A DNA stretch of 64,000 nt, taken from Minicystis rosea (GTDB lineage Bacteria > Myxococcota_A > Polyangia > Polyangiales > Polyangiaceae). The translations under genes were made by a program, and so were the position numbers. Location: NCBI GenBank assembly GCA_001931535.1, contig CP016211.1:2260501-2324500 (forward strand), given 5' to 3'. The notes beneath the pieces are model-generated. The model was not told the origin of the DNA and ran no database searches. It saw only the letters and a list, made by a program, of their open reading frames with translations. Below, one piece after another: positions 8,083-17,014 of the stretch (the stretch's first letter is position 1; the number at the start of each line of letters is the position of its first letter).

Positions 8083-9741
8083 TCACCAGCTGCGAAACTT
8101 GGCGGGCGGTCGATAGAGGCCGCCCGACCAGGCCACGAGGTCGTCGATGCTGTGGGCGGAGAGCAGCGTGCGGCTCGCGTCGGCGCGACGCACTCCGAGA
8201 TCCGCGGGCGTCGCGACGATGCCCCGCGCGCGCAGATCGGCACTCCGCTTCGGATCGGTCCGCAGGCCGATCGGCGTCGCACCGGCGATGGCCGCGATGG
8301 CCGCCCTGCGCTCCTCGAGTCCCTCGGCCTTGTACAGATAGGCGACGCCCTCCTCGGTCACGACGTGGGTGACGTCGTCGCCGTAAATCATGATCGGCGC
8401 GATCGGCATGCGCGCCGCCTTGCCGACGGCGACGGCGTCCAATGTGTCGACGATGGAGGGCTCTCCACCCTTGTGGAACGTCTCGACCACTTGGACCACG
8501 AGCTTGCGACCACGCGCGGCGGCGCTCTCGTCCGTCCTCATGTCGAGCCACGCCGCGCTCGAATGGCGGCGCCCGCGCGCGTCGCTGCCCATGTTGGGCG
8601 CGCCGCCGAAGCCGGCGAGCCGCCCCCGGGTGACGGTCGACGAGTTCCCCGCAGCGTCCATCTGCAGCGTGGAGCCGATGAACAGATCGATCGCATACTG
8701 CCCCGCGAGCTGCGCGAGGACTCGATTGGATCGCAGGCTGCCGTCGTGTCCGGTGGAGAACACGTCTGCGCGAGCGCGGGTATAATCACCCATCCCGACC
8801 TCGCTGCCGAAGCAACAGACACTCTCCACCCAACCGCTCTCGATCGCGGGGATGAGCGTGGGATGCGGGTTCAAGACCCAATGGCGGCAGATCTTGCCGC
8901 GCAGCCCGAGCTTCTCGCCGTAAGTCGGCAAGAGCAGCTCGACGGCCGCGGTGTCGAAGCCGATGCCATGATTGAGCGTGGTGATGCCGTGACGCTCGTA
9001 AATGCCACGGATGATCAGCATCCCCATCAGGATTTGCACGTCGGTGATCTGCCTTGGATCACGCGTGAACAACGGCTCGACCTCGAAGGGCTCGTCGGCC
9101 GCGACGACGATGTCCACCCACGATCCCGGGATGTCGACGCGGGGCAGCGCATCCACGATCTGGTTGGCCTGCACGACGACCACGGCGTCGCGGAAGGCGG
9201 CCGCCTCGGCGATGGTGGGCGTGTCTTCGGTGTTCGGGCCCGTGTAGAGGTTGCCTTGGCGGTCGGCCTGCTCGGCGCAGATCAGCGCCACGTCGGGCCT
9301 CAGATCGACGAACATCCGCGCGTAGAGCTCGACGTAGGTGTGAATGGCGCCGATCTCGACCTTCCCGTCCTCGAGGAGCTGCGCGAGGCGGACGCTCTCG
9401 GGACCCGCGAACGAGAGGTCGAGCTTCTTGGCGATGCCTCGCTCGAACAGCGTCAGGTGCTCCGGCCGGCTGACGCTGCCGATGAGGAGGTGCAGATCAT
9501 GGACCTTCGCGGGATCGATCTGCACGAGCGCACGCGACAGGAAGTCCGCTTGCTTCTGGTTGTCGCCTTCCAAGGCGACGCGGTCGCCCGGCTCGATCAG
9601 CGCCTGCAGAGCTTCGCCGATCGCTCCGCTCTCCAGCACCTTTCCCTTCGTCCAGCGCGCGACCCGAGCGAGCCGCGCGGCCTTCCGAGCCTTCCTCTGC
9701 GACCAATCCGCCTGCGCGTCGGACCGAGGCGCGGGTTTCAT
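8083..9741 (-). CDS. mdcA: Malonate decarboxylase alpha subunit, MdcA
   Basis: MdcA is the acetyl-S-ACP:malonate ACP transferase: it swaps malonate onto the carrier, releasing acetate. The 552-residue length is right for the family. Visible signatures include ALEGDNQKQADFLSRAL near residue 60, GNLYTGPNTEDTP near 165, GFGGAPNMGSDARGRRH near 375 and TEEGVAYLYK near 460. The start ATG 9741 has GGAGG nine bases upstream. It is the first gene of the seven-gene mdc operon; no MdcR-type regulator or malonate transporter is adjacent. Confidence 0.93.
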   Translation of the reverse strand: MKPAPRSDAQADWSQRKARKAARLARVARWTKGKVLESGAIGEALQALIEPGDRVALEGDNQKQADFLSRALVQIDPAKVHDLHLLIGSVSRPEHLTLFERGIAKKLDLSFAGPESVRLAQLLEDGKVEIGAIHTYVELYARMFVDLRPDVALICAEQADRQGNLYTGPNTEDTPTIAEAAAFRDAVVVVQANQIVDALPRVDIPGSWVDIVVAADEPFEVEPLFTRDPRQITDVQILMGMLIIRGIYERHGITTLNHGIGFDTAAVELLLPTYGEKLGLRGKICRHWVLNPHPTLIPAIESGWVESVCCFGSEVGMGDYTRARADVFSTGHDGSLRSNRVLAQLAGQYAIDLFIGSTLQMDAAGNSSTVTRGRLAGFGGAPNMGSDARGRRHSSAAWLDMRTDESAAARGRKLVVQVVETFHKGGEPSIVDTLDAVAVGKAARMPIAPIMIYGDDVTHVVTEEGVAYLYKAEGLEERRAAIAAIAGATPIGLRTDPKRSADLRARGIVATPADLGVRRADASRTLLSAHSIDDLVAWSGGLYRPPAKFRSW

Positions 9742-9848
9742 CGGGCGCCTCCATGGACATCCAGCGACGCGTCTCGCTCCGCGATGCAGCCCGCGTGCTC
9801 GGCCTCGTCCGGCACATGCTCGCGATCGCTGATGACGGCGGTCTTCAT
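9738..9848 (-). CDS. Possible 36-residue leader ORF overlapping mdcA
   Basis: An open frame from ATG 9848 (MKTAVISDREHVPDEAEHAG...) ends in a TGA at 9740-9738, which overlaps the mdcA ATG as ATGA. A purine-rich stretch (GAGAAAGAG) precedes it. The arrangement would allow translational coupling to mdcA, but mdcA has its own GGAGG site and no family is recognised, so this may be chance. Confidence 0.3.
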   Translation of the reverse strand: MKTAVISDREHVPDEAEHAGCIAERDASLDVHGGAR

Positions 9849-10251
9849 CGCTCTTTCTCGGCCGGCTCGATCACGATTCAAGGCGCGCGCCAGCCGCCCT
9901 CGACGCCGACGCTGCGCGTGTTCTGCCCAGCGTGCCGGCACCATCGATCGATGTCGTGCTCCGTCGCTGCGTTGCCGACGTCATGCGGTGCCGCGCGCTT
10001 CAATCGATGACGTGAAGCGGCTCCAGCACGATCGCCTGATTCGATCCACGGCGAGCCTTCAGCCTCCGCAGACCGCACCACCGATGAGCCCCTGACGCTG
10101 CGCGATCGACGTGCATGGGATCGTCCTCGATGTCGATCGAGCGAATGGATCCGTCGCCGTCGACGCCGAAAGACCGGTCAGGTCCAGCCCGAGCAACTCT
10201 GGCGGATCTTCGCGCTGGCAGGTGCCTTCCCATCATTCCAAAAAGCCCGCC
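9849..10251. other. Divergent regulatory region between the mdc operon and the Rieske gene
   Basis: About 400 bases between the divergent mdc and Rieske/porin/di-heme units. No gene is supported: the open frames here are Arg/Ala/Ser-rich and lack start signals. Both promoters must lie in this stretch or in the leader frame beside it. No clear regulator binding palindrome was recognised. Confidence 0.5.
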
Positions 10252-10686
10252 ATGCCCACGCGCCGCTTGGTGCTCGTATCGATCGCGGCGGGCGCGTGTG
10301 CATCGTTCGGCGCGGCCGCGGTGAGCGGTTGTGTCGGCGGCCTCCGCTACGTTGCGCGCCGGAGTCACCCGCAGGACGGAGGCGTGGCCATTCCCGAGCA
10401 CGTGCTCGCGCGCCTTCATGGTGACGACGCGCTCGTGGTTCACGTGGAGGGAGCGCCGCTCGAGGTGATCGTGCGTCGCGCCGGCGCGCAATACATCGCG
10501 ATCGTCCCTCGTTGCAGCCATCGTGGTTGCGCGCTCGATGTCGTGCCGGACGGCTTCGACTGCCCCTGCCACGGAGCGACGTTCGATCGGCTCGGGCGTC
10601 CGCTCGGCGGCCCCGCGAACGGTCCACTGCCGACGTTGTCCACCCGCCTTCGAGAAGGTGAATTGTGGATCGAGCTCCCCGCCTGA
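10252..10686 (+). CDS. Rieske 2Fe-2S lipoprotein
   Basis: The 144-residue product from ATG 10252 starts with a signal sequence ending in a probable lipobox (AAVSGC), so it is likely anchored in the envelope. Rieske box 1 is CSHRGC and box 2 is CPCHGA, giving the two Cys and two His iron ligands and the extra cysteine pair that forms the disulfide in bc1-type proteins. The residue after the last Gly is Ala (Ser in bc1) and the Tyr two further on is Phe, changes expected to lower the redox potential. No cytochrome b gene is nearby. It overlaps the porin gene by 22 bases if that starts at GTG 10665. The longer frame upstream lacks a better start. Confidence 0.85.
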   Translation: MPTRRLVLVSIAAGACASFGAAAVSGCVGGLRYVARRSHPQDGGVAIPEHVLARLHGDDALVVHVEGAPLEVIVRRAGAQYIAIVPRCSHRGCALDVVPDGFDCPCHGATFDRLGRPLGGPANGPLPTLSTRLREGELWIELPA

Positions 10687-11969
10687 CGCCTGCGCGCGCG
10701 AGCGCGATGGCGGCGCTCGCTGCGTGCTGGATCTCCGGCGCCGATGCGATTGCCGCCGGCCCGTCGCCGCCGGTCGATCCAACCGACGCGAGGGTCAAGG
10801 CGCGCTTCGATCTCGGCCCCACGGGCAACGACGCGCCCGCGCCCGAAGAGAAGATCCGCACGGACATGTACGGTCGCCCCTACCTCGTGCGTGCGGGCGC
10901 CGGATCCTTCGATGTCGCGTTGGGCGGTTACTTCGATTTCGTCGCTGCGCATCACGTCGACGAGGGGATCGGCGACGGCTTCGGCTTCGAAGCACGGCGC
11001 TTCAACCTGTTCTTCACCTCCCAGATCGCGCACGCCGTCCGGTTCACGTCGGAGCTCGAGTTCGAGCACGGCGCGAAGGAGATCAGCCTCGAGACCGCCG
11101 CGCTCGACATCCTCTTTCATCACGCCGTCAACCTGCGCGCCGGCATCCTCCTCGCGCCCCTCGGCAAGTTCAACATCGCTCACGACTCACCGCTCTACGA
11201 CATCGTCGATCGACCGCTGGTGTCGACCGAGATCATCCCCGCGACGCTCTCGCAGCCTGGGATAGGCCTCTTTGGAACGCTGTACCCTTTGGGGCGTCAT
11301 CGCATTCGCTACGAAGTGCAAGTGGTGAGCGGGCTCGGCGACGGCGTCATCGCCGCGGACGGCACGCGTATCGCCGCCGGCAAGCGCGCCGACGTGTTCG
11401 AGAAAGACAACAATGGTGTTCCCTCGGTCGTTGGGCGCCTTTCGTATGCTTCGCCGCCCGGCGGCATGATCCAAGGCGAGCTCGGCGTCTCGGCCTTCGT
11501 CGGCATCTACAACACGTTTCGCCGAGGCGGTGTTCGTGTCGACGATCCCCGTTGGCTCCGCATCCTCGCGTTCGACGGCGAGATCGCCGTCGCTCGGTTC
11601 GTCGCCCGTTGCGAGGCGGCGGTCGCGCACGTCGATCTGCCCGGAGACCTGAGCGCGCTGCACGGTCACGATCAGGTCGGTGTCTATCTCGAGTCGGTCT
11701 ATCGCATCCTCGAAGGATCGCTCGGCCCGTTGAGCCGCGCCTCGCTCGAAGCCGCGGCCCGCTTCGACTACATCGATCTCAACCTCGATGGCCGTGCTGA
11801 CGGCGGATCGCTCGGCGATCGCACGGCGCGCATCAGCTTGGGCCCCGCGTTCCGCCCAGCGTCCGCGACGCGCTTGAGCCTGATCTACCGTCACGACTGG
11901 CACGAAGACATCTTCGGCAACGTCACGCGCGCCGGCGCGGTTCAGCTCGGGCTGGCCAGCTACTTCTGA
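10665..11969 (+). CDS. Outer-membrane beta-barrel porin (OprO/OprP-like)
   Basis: The 434-residue protein has an N-terminal signal region and a body of alternating amphipathic strands ending in an aromatic C-terminal residue (LASYF), the hallmark of outer-membrane barrels. Segments such as LGGYFDFVAAHH, RFNLFFTSQIAHAVRFTSELEFEHG and RLSLIYRHDWHEDIFGN resemble phosphate-selective-type porins. Start GTG 10665 overlaps the Rieske gene; ATG 10707 is an alternative. Lying between a Rieske lipoprotein and a di-heme lipoprotein, it may serve that redox unit rather than anion uptake (inference). Confidence 0.72.
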   Translation: MDRAPRLTPARASAMAALAACWISGADAIAAGPSPPVDPTDARVKARFDLGPTGNDAPAPEEKIRTDMYGRPYLVRAGAGSFDVALGGYFDFVAAHHVDEGIGDGFGFEARRFNLFFTSQIAHAVRFTSELEFEHGAKEISLETAALDILFHHAVNLRAGILLAPLGKFNIAHDSPLYDIVDRPLVSTEIIPATLSQPGIGLFGTLYPLGRHRIRYEVQVVSGLGDGVIAADGTRIAAGKRADVFEKDNNGVPSVVGRLSYASPPGGMIQGELGVSAFVGIYNTFRRGGVRVDDPRWLRILAFDGEIAVARFVARCEAAVAHVDLPGDLSALHGHDQVGVYLESVYRILEGSLGPLSRASLEAAARFDYIDLNLDGRADGGSLGDRTARISLGPAFRPASATRLSLIYRHDWHEDIFGNVTRAGAVQLGLASYF

Positions 11970-11990
11970 GGTGCATCGCGGGAGGTGCCC

Positions 11991-13223
11991 ATGAAACTTC
12001 GTGCGCTCGTGCTCGTCGCGCTTTGTGGCTGCGGCGATCTGTTCAGTCGACAACGCGAGCCCGATCAAACGTTCGACGTCCCTTTGGACGGGCTGACCGG
12101 CGTTCAGCTCGCGGTCCACGCGGCCGGTGACGACGCCTTCGGCACGAGGTTTTCGCCGGAGACGGGCCTCGGCCCCGTGTACGACGCGGAGTCGTGCGAC
12201 GCTTGCCACCCCGGCGGTGGCAAAGGCGATCCCTTGTTTCACCTCGTTCGCTTCGGTGTCGGCGACGAATACGATCCGGCGACCTTCAATCCCCTCGTCG
12301 AGCTCGGCGGCCCACAGCTTCAGGACCACGCCATTCCCGGCTACGTGGCCGAGCGGCTCCCCGACGGTGTCGCGGTGAGCTTCCGCTCGGGCCCTGTCGT
12401 GGTGGGTTTGGGCCTGCTCGAAGCCATCCCGGTGGAGACGATTGTCGCGCTCGCGGACGCCGACGACGCGAACGGCGACGGCATCAGCGGCCGGCCGAGC
12501 TTCGTCCCCGTGCCCGCGTTCATCCCCGTCGATTCGAGCTGTGGTTGCGCCGGCTGCCAGCTCCGAGGTCAGGTGTGCACGATGCTGGGTCGGTTCGGCC
12601 GCAAGGCGCGGACGGTGAGCCTGCTGCACCAGGCTGCGAGCGCCTTCCACGACGACATCGGCATCACCAGCGACATCATGCCCGTCGACGTGTGGAACCC
12701 CGCGGTCGGCGGGCCGAGCGGCGACGCCGTCACCGATCCCGAGATCTCCGCCTCGACGCTCGACGACGTCGTGTTCTACGTCCGCACGCTCCGTCCGCCC
12801 GCGCGACGCAACGCCGATGATCCGAGCGTCCTGCGGGGAGAATCCGTCTTCGCCTCGCTCGGCTGCGTGCATTGCCACATTCCCACGCTCGAGACGGGGC
12901 CGAGCGACATTGGCCCGCTCTCCCACGTGACGGTTCATGCCTATACCGATCTGTTGCTCCACGACATGGGGGACGGGCTCGCCGATCACCTCGCCGAAGG
13001 CGACGCCACCGGACACGAGTGGCGCACGACACCGCTTTGGGGAATCGGCATCATCGCGAGCCAAATCGGCGGGCGACAATTCTATCTCCACGACGGCAGC
13101 GCCCCCACGCTCGAAGACGCAATCTACCGTCACGGCGGCGAAGCACGGAAACCGCGTGACGCGTTTGCCGCTCTTCCCACCGACGACCGCGACGCCCTCC
13201 TCGCGTTCCTGCGCTCGTTGTGA
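11991..13223 (+). CDS. Di-heme oxidoreductase lipoprotein (DUF1111 type)
   Basis: About 410 residues from ATG 11991, which has GGGAGG upstream. The N-terminus is a lipoprotein signal (LVLVALCGCGD). Two CxxCH heme-c motifs are visible: CDACH near residue 70 and CVHCH near 295. The conserved text LPDGVAVSFRSGP, FGRKAR, HDDIGITSD and the C-terminal GGEARKPRDAF matches di-heme 'thiol oxidoreductase' (DUF1111) proteins, related to di-heme cytochrome c peroxidases. It also has a CGCAGCQLRGQVC cysteine cluster. It closes the Rieske-porin-cytochrome unit. Confidence 0.82.
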   Translation: MKLRALVLVALCGCGDLFSRQREPDQTFDVPLDGLTGVQLAVHAAGDDAFGTRFSPETGLGPVYDAESCDACHPGGGKGDPLFHLVRFGVGDEYDPATFNPLVELGGPQLQDHAIPGYVAERLPDGVAVSFRSGPVVVGLGLLEAIPVETIVALADADDANGDGISGRPSFVPVPAFIPVDSSCGCAGCQLRGQVCTMLGRFGRKARTVSLLHQAASAFHDDIGITSDIMPVDVWNPAVGGPSGDAVTDPEISASTLDDVVFYVRTLRPPARRNADDPSVLRGESVFASLGCVHCHIPTLETGPSDIGPLSHVTVHAYTDLLLHDMGDGLADHLAEGDATGHEWRTTPLWGIGIIASQIGGRQFYLHDGSAPTLEDAIYRHGGEARKPRDAFAALPTDDRDALLAFLRSL

Positions 13224-13521
13224 CGCTGTTGGTGCCCGTCCGTCGCGACCGGCTCCGCCCCACGAGACCGATAACCGCGCTCGGTGAAACGACGTGAGCC
13301 GATGTCGCGTGGATGTTGCCAACGTGCTCGCCGTTGACGAAGCGTCGTTATGGTGCGAACCGGTTTCCGACATTTCGTGGCATGGATGCATCAGACGGCA
13401 TGTGCTTCCGGCTTGCTGCCGCCGCTCATGCACGAGCCTCCGACCGTGGCGGCGCCCGGCTGGGTGACGATGCTGGACACGTACGTAGACGTCGGCGTGG
13501 CGCGACGTCACCCGATCGGGC
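13224..13521. other. Convergent intergenic region
   Basis: Nearly 300 bases between the convergent di-heme and histidine kinase genes. No gene or strong hairpin is apparent; the plus-strand frames here run antisense into the kinase gene. Confidence 0.45.
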
Positions 13522-15897
13522 CTATGGAATCCGCGATTGCGGCGGCTCCGATCCATGCGCGGCGGGCAAGTACACGCGGAACGCGGTGCCTTTGCCGACC
13601 TCGCTCTCGACCGTGATTTCGCCGCCGAGCGCGACCACGATGCTCTGGCAAATCGAGAGGCCGAGCCCCGTGCCGGCGCCGCCCGTCTTGGTGGTGAAGA
13701 ACGGCTCGAAGATGTGACGGCGCACGTCCTCGGGGATGCCGGTGCCGGTGTCGCGCACCTCGATGACGACGCGGTCGCGCTCGTCGGTGCTGGTGGTCAC
13801 GGTGATCTCGTTCTCGCCCTGCGCGTCCTCGGGGATGGCGTGGGCCGCGTTGATGAGGAGGTTCAAGAGCACCTGGCCGAGGCGCGCCTCGTTGGCCACG
13901 ACGCGCGGCGTGTTGCCGTAGCGCTTCACGAGCCGCGCGCGGTGGCGGATCTCGCCCTTGGCCATGTTGGCGCAGGAGTCGATGACCCGACGCGGATCGA
14001 CGGCGGTGCGCTCCTCCGACTCGCCGCGGGAAAAGACCTTCAAGTCGCGGACGATGTGCCGCACCCGATCGGCGCCTTCGCGCGCTTCGCGCAGCATCTC
14101 CCCGATCTCCGCGGCCCGCGCCGCGTCCACCGCGCCGCCGTCGCCGAGGCGCTCCAATGCGATCTCGAGGTTGGTGAGCACGTAGGCGAGCGGGTTGTTG
14201 ATCTCGTGTCCCACGGTGGCCGCGAGCCGGCCCACGGAGGCCAAGCGATCGGCCATCACGAGCTGCGCCTCCAAGCGCTTGCGGACGGTGAGATCTCGCG
14301 CGTGCACCAGCGTCGACGGGGCCTCGTCGAAGAAGATGGGAATGGCGCTCACGTCGACCGACACCGCGGTGCCATCGCGGCGGAGGAAGCGCTCTTCGGC
14401 TGCCGGCGTCTCCAAGCCTCGTTGCGAATAACGAACGATGCGATCGAGGACCATCGCGCGATCCTCGGGGTGCACGAAGTCGATGGGGCTCCGCCCGACG
14501 AGCTCCGCGCTGGACTCGTAGCCGAGCAGCGCCAACATCCTCGGGTTGGCGTAGAGCACGGTGGCGCCTTGATACACGGCGACCGCGTCGGGAGAGCGCT
14601 CGATGAGCGTGCGGAAGTTCTGCTCGCTGCGACGGCGGAGCTCCTCCTCGTTGCGAGCGGCCGTGACGTCCGAGAAGACGCAGACCACACGCGCGCCGGA
14701 GCCCTCGCACTCGGGGGTCGGCATCGGCCGCGGGATGGTGCGCGCGCTCAATTGAATCCAGCGGTGCTCGTCCTCGGGCGTGTCCACGCGGAGGAGCACG
14801 CCCGAGCTGGGCGCGCCGGAGTCGAGCGCGATCGCGAGCGGATGGCGCTCGGCGGGGAAGGGGTGCAGGTCCTCGTCGACGGTGCCCCACGAGGCATCGA
14901 GCAGCGAGCGCCCCACCAAATCGGAGGCCGGCATGCCGAGGATGCGCGCCGCGCTCCGGTTCGCGGTGAGGATGCGGCCGTCCTCGTCGTGCAGCGTGAT
15001 CCCCTCTTCGAGGTCGGTGACGACCGAGCGATAGCGCTCTTCGCTCTCCGAGAGCGCGACGGCGGCGCGCGCCTGCTCGGAGATGTCGGCGAGCATGGCC
15101 ACGATGCCGATGGGCGTCCCGGCCGCGTCGCGCAGCACCGCGCGCGATCCCGAGACGAGCACGTCGCGCCCATCGCGACGCCGGCGCAGGCCCGCCGTGG
15201 GGCGCGGGATGTCGCCCTGACGCGCGAGCTCCAGCGTGCGCTCGAAGGCATGCCAATCCTCTTCGCGGACGATCGGCGTCGGCCGGCCGAGGGCCTCCGT
15301 GTCGGTGAAGCCGAAGAGCCGCTCCGCCGACGCGTTCCACGCGGTGAGCGTGCCCTGCAGATCGCAGGCGATGATGGCGAGCGGCGCGTTGTCGACGATC
15401 GCCTTCAGCGTCGCCGCCGTCCTCCGCCGCGACTCTTCCGCGAGCACGCGCTCCGTGATGTCGAGCACCGCGCCGTCGATGAGGATGGCGCGCCCCGCCT
15501 CGTCGCGCACCGAGCACGCGTGGTTCCTGACCCAGCGCACGCCGCCGTCCTTCGTGCGCAGGCGGTGCTCCAGCGTGATCCGCTCGCCGTTGATGATGCG
15601 CCCGAGCCAAGCGCTGATCAGCGGCGCTTCCTCGGGGAGCAGCAGCGCCGCATCGGCCGCGGACGTGGTCTCGAGCTCCGACAGCGACCACCCGAGCACG
15701 TCGGTGAGCCCATTGCTCAACCAATCGATCATGACGGCGCCCGCGGGCGTGACGTGCAGCGTGTACGCGAACGAGCACGTCATCTCGGCGATGCGTCGCC
15801 ATCGCTCCGGGCGCGCACCCGATGGTGGCACGGAGCTCTCTTCGAAGCTCGGCACGTGCGGGTCGGGTTCGCTTCCGGGGCTCACGTCGAGACGCAT
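13522..15897 (-). CDS. Soluble hybrid-free sensor histidine kinase with four PAS domains
   Basis: The 791-residue protein has no membrane segment. Four PAS-type domains follow one another (roughly residues 40-150, 160-275, 285-410, 425-540), several ending in the PAC-like D-I-T/S-E motif. The HisKA domain follows with the H-box GHEINNPLAYV (His about 564), an N-box NLLINAAHAI, and G-boxes DTGTGIPE and GTGLGLSI. It should autophosphorylate in response to cytoplasmic redox, ligand or light signals sensed by the PAS domains. There is no receiver domain and no adjacent response regulator, so it is an orphan kinase, common in myxobacteria. The start ATG 15897 gives a plausible N-terminus. Confidence 0.9.
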   Translation of the reverse strand: MRLDVSPGSEPDPHVPSFEESSVPPSGARPERWRRIAEMTCSFAYTLHVTPAGAVMIDWLSNGLTDVLGWSLSELETTSAADAALLLPEEAPLISAWLGRIINGERITLEHRLRTKDGGVRWVRNHACSVRDEAGRAILIDGAVLDITERVLAEESRRRTAATLKAIVDNAPLAIIACDLQGTLTAWNASAERLFGFTDTEALGRPTPIVREEDWHAFERTLELARQGDIPRPTAGLRRRRDGRDVLVSGSRAVLRDAAGTPIGIVAMLADISEQARAAVALSESEERYRSVVTDLEEGITLHDEDGRILTANRSAARILGMPASDLVGRSLLDASWGTVDEDLHPFPAERHPLAIALDSGAPSSGVLLRVDTPEDEHRWIQLSARTIPRPMPTPECEGSGARVVCVFSDVTAARNEEELRRRSEQNFRTLIERSPDAVAVYQGATVLYANPRMLALLGYESSAELVGRSPIDFVHPEDRAMVLDRIVRYSQRGLETPAAEERFLRRDGTAVSVDVSAIPIFFDEAPSTLVHARDLTVRKRLEAQLVMADRLASVGRLAATVGHEINNPLAYVLTNLEIALERLGDGGAVDAARAAEIGEMLREAREGADRVRHIVRDLKVFSRGESEERTAVDPRRVIDSCANMAKGEIRHRARLVKRYGNTPRVVANEARLGQVLLNLLINAAHAIPEDAQGENEITVTTSTDERDRVVIEVRDTGTGIPEDVRRHIFEPFFTTKTGGAGTGLGLSICQSIVVALGGEITVESEVGKGTAFRVYLPAAHGSEPPQSRIP

Positions 15898-16192
15898 TCC
15901 ACCAGGCGCCGCGCCGGTCGGTCAACAGGGCCTTTTACCGCCGAATTCGTCGGGAAATCGCAGGTCCGCTGGCAACGGATCGCGACGGTTCGCACAACCT
16001 GCCGATGATTTCAGCCGAGGGTGGGCACGCGCGGGCCCGCACCGCCTTCACTTCGCCGAGCGATGCGGGTGGCCATCCTCGCGCGTGATGTCGTGACGAT
16101 GGAGCGGCTCGTCGCGCGTCGAGCGCGCGATGCGGAAGCGGAAGGCTGCGTGGATCGAGAGGGCTGCGGAGAGGAAGGACCGATGAAGGAGC
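15898..16192. other. Intergenic region
   Basis: About 295 bases upstream of the kinase gene and downstream of the STAS-like gene. I see no supported gene; a 71-codon plus-strand frame here runs into the STAS-like gene antisense and has no family signature. The kinase promoter should be in the left part. Confidence 0.4.
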
Positions 16193-16642
16193 TCAGCGCG
16201 GGGCGCGTTGCTCGACGACGAGCCGCGCCGGCGTGACGGCTTGGTTGGCGAGCAGCTCGTGTCGCGCCTCGTCGAGGACGCGCTCGGCCTCCTCGGTGGA
16301 GCCGACCTCGACGGTCACGTCGTCACCCGGCGAGTGCTGTCGCGCGACGCGCGCGGCCTGGAGCCGCTGCACCGTATCATCGGACACGTGCGCGCAGCGG
16401 ACGCAGCCGTGCGCGCGCGCATAGCCGATCTCGGCGCCCAGGAGCGCCGCGACGTCCGGGTGCGTCGCCTTCATCCCGCGCATGTCGGCCAGCACGAGGT
16501 GCGGCCGATCGCGGTAGGAGTCCGTCGCCTTGCGGTACTCCGTGCACCACGCGCGCATCTCCTCCTGCGTGAAGATGCCCGACATTCTCGTGGAAATCGT
16601 GCGCCGCGCACGATCGTCTTTGATCTCGAAGGTCCCCTTCAT
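16193..16642 (-). CDS. STAS/SpoIIAA-like hypothetical protein
   Basis: A 149-residue soluble protein starting MKGTFEIKDDRARRT at ATG 16642, preceded by GGAGG. The order of short strands and helices (SGIFTQEEMRAWCTEYR, PHLVLADMRGMKATHPD, GCVRCAHVSDDTVQRLQAAR, VEVGSTEEAERVLDEAR) resembles STAS or SpoIIAA-like domains found in many copies in myxobacteria. The role is unknown; such domains often act in partner switching with kinases. It stands alone, so the neighbouring histidine kinase is only a loose contextual link. The longer frame to 16951 is not favoured. Confidence 0.65.
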   Translation of the reverse strand: MKGTFEIKDDRARRTISTRMSGIFTQEEMRAWCTEYRKATDSYRDRPHLVLADMRGMKATHPDVAALLGAEIGYARAHGCVRCAHVSDDTVQRLQAARVARQHSPGDDVTVEVGSTEEAERVLDEARHELLANQAVTPARLVVEQRAPR

Positions 16643-17014
16643 CCTCGCGCCTCCGATCGCTCGATGTATCTCAATCGTCGCTTCCATTTCAATGTGCGCA
16701 CGCGCGTGTCGATGCATTGGAATCATGGGAGCGCCCCCGCTCGGGTCTGCCACGGAGGGACACGGCCGAATCGCCGCGGCCGAGAAACCCCATCGAAGAG
16801 CGAAGAAGCGGCAGATCCCGCGCTCTCCGCGCATCGCGACAAGCCCGCTCCGGCGCTGCTCCACGAGTCGCCTTTTGTAGGCACTCTGGGACCGGTGGTC
16901 ATGTGCGCCGGAGTCGTGGTCCTGCTCGAGGGCGAGACGCAGACTCCGCATCTCGGTGGCGAAGCTCGTTTGCGTGGAATGAAGTCTCGCGGCGCGCGAA
17001 AAGAGAAGTTGGGA
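16643..17014. other. Intergenic region
   Basis: About 370 bases between the GH15 gene end and the STAS-like gene start. It includes the promoter for the STAS-like gene (minus strand). No gene, repeat or strong terminator was recognised. Confidence 0.45.

Noticed and set aside
11187..13556. Very long minus-strand open frame opposite the porin and di-heme genes
   Set aside because: High-GC artefact; the opposite strand carries the heme and barrel motifs and this frame has no family signature.
13537..16008. Long plus-strand frame opposite the histidine kinase
   Set aside because: Antisense of a well-supported kinase; composition is His/Arg/Asp-rich without domains.
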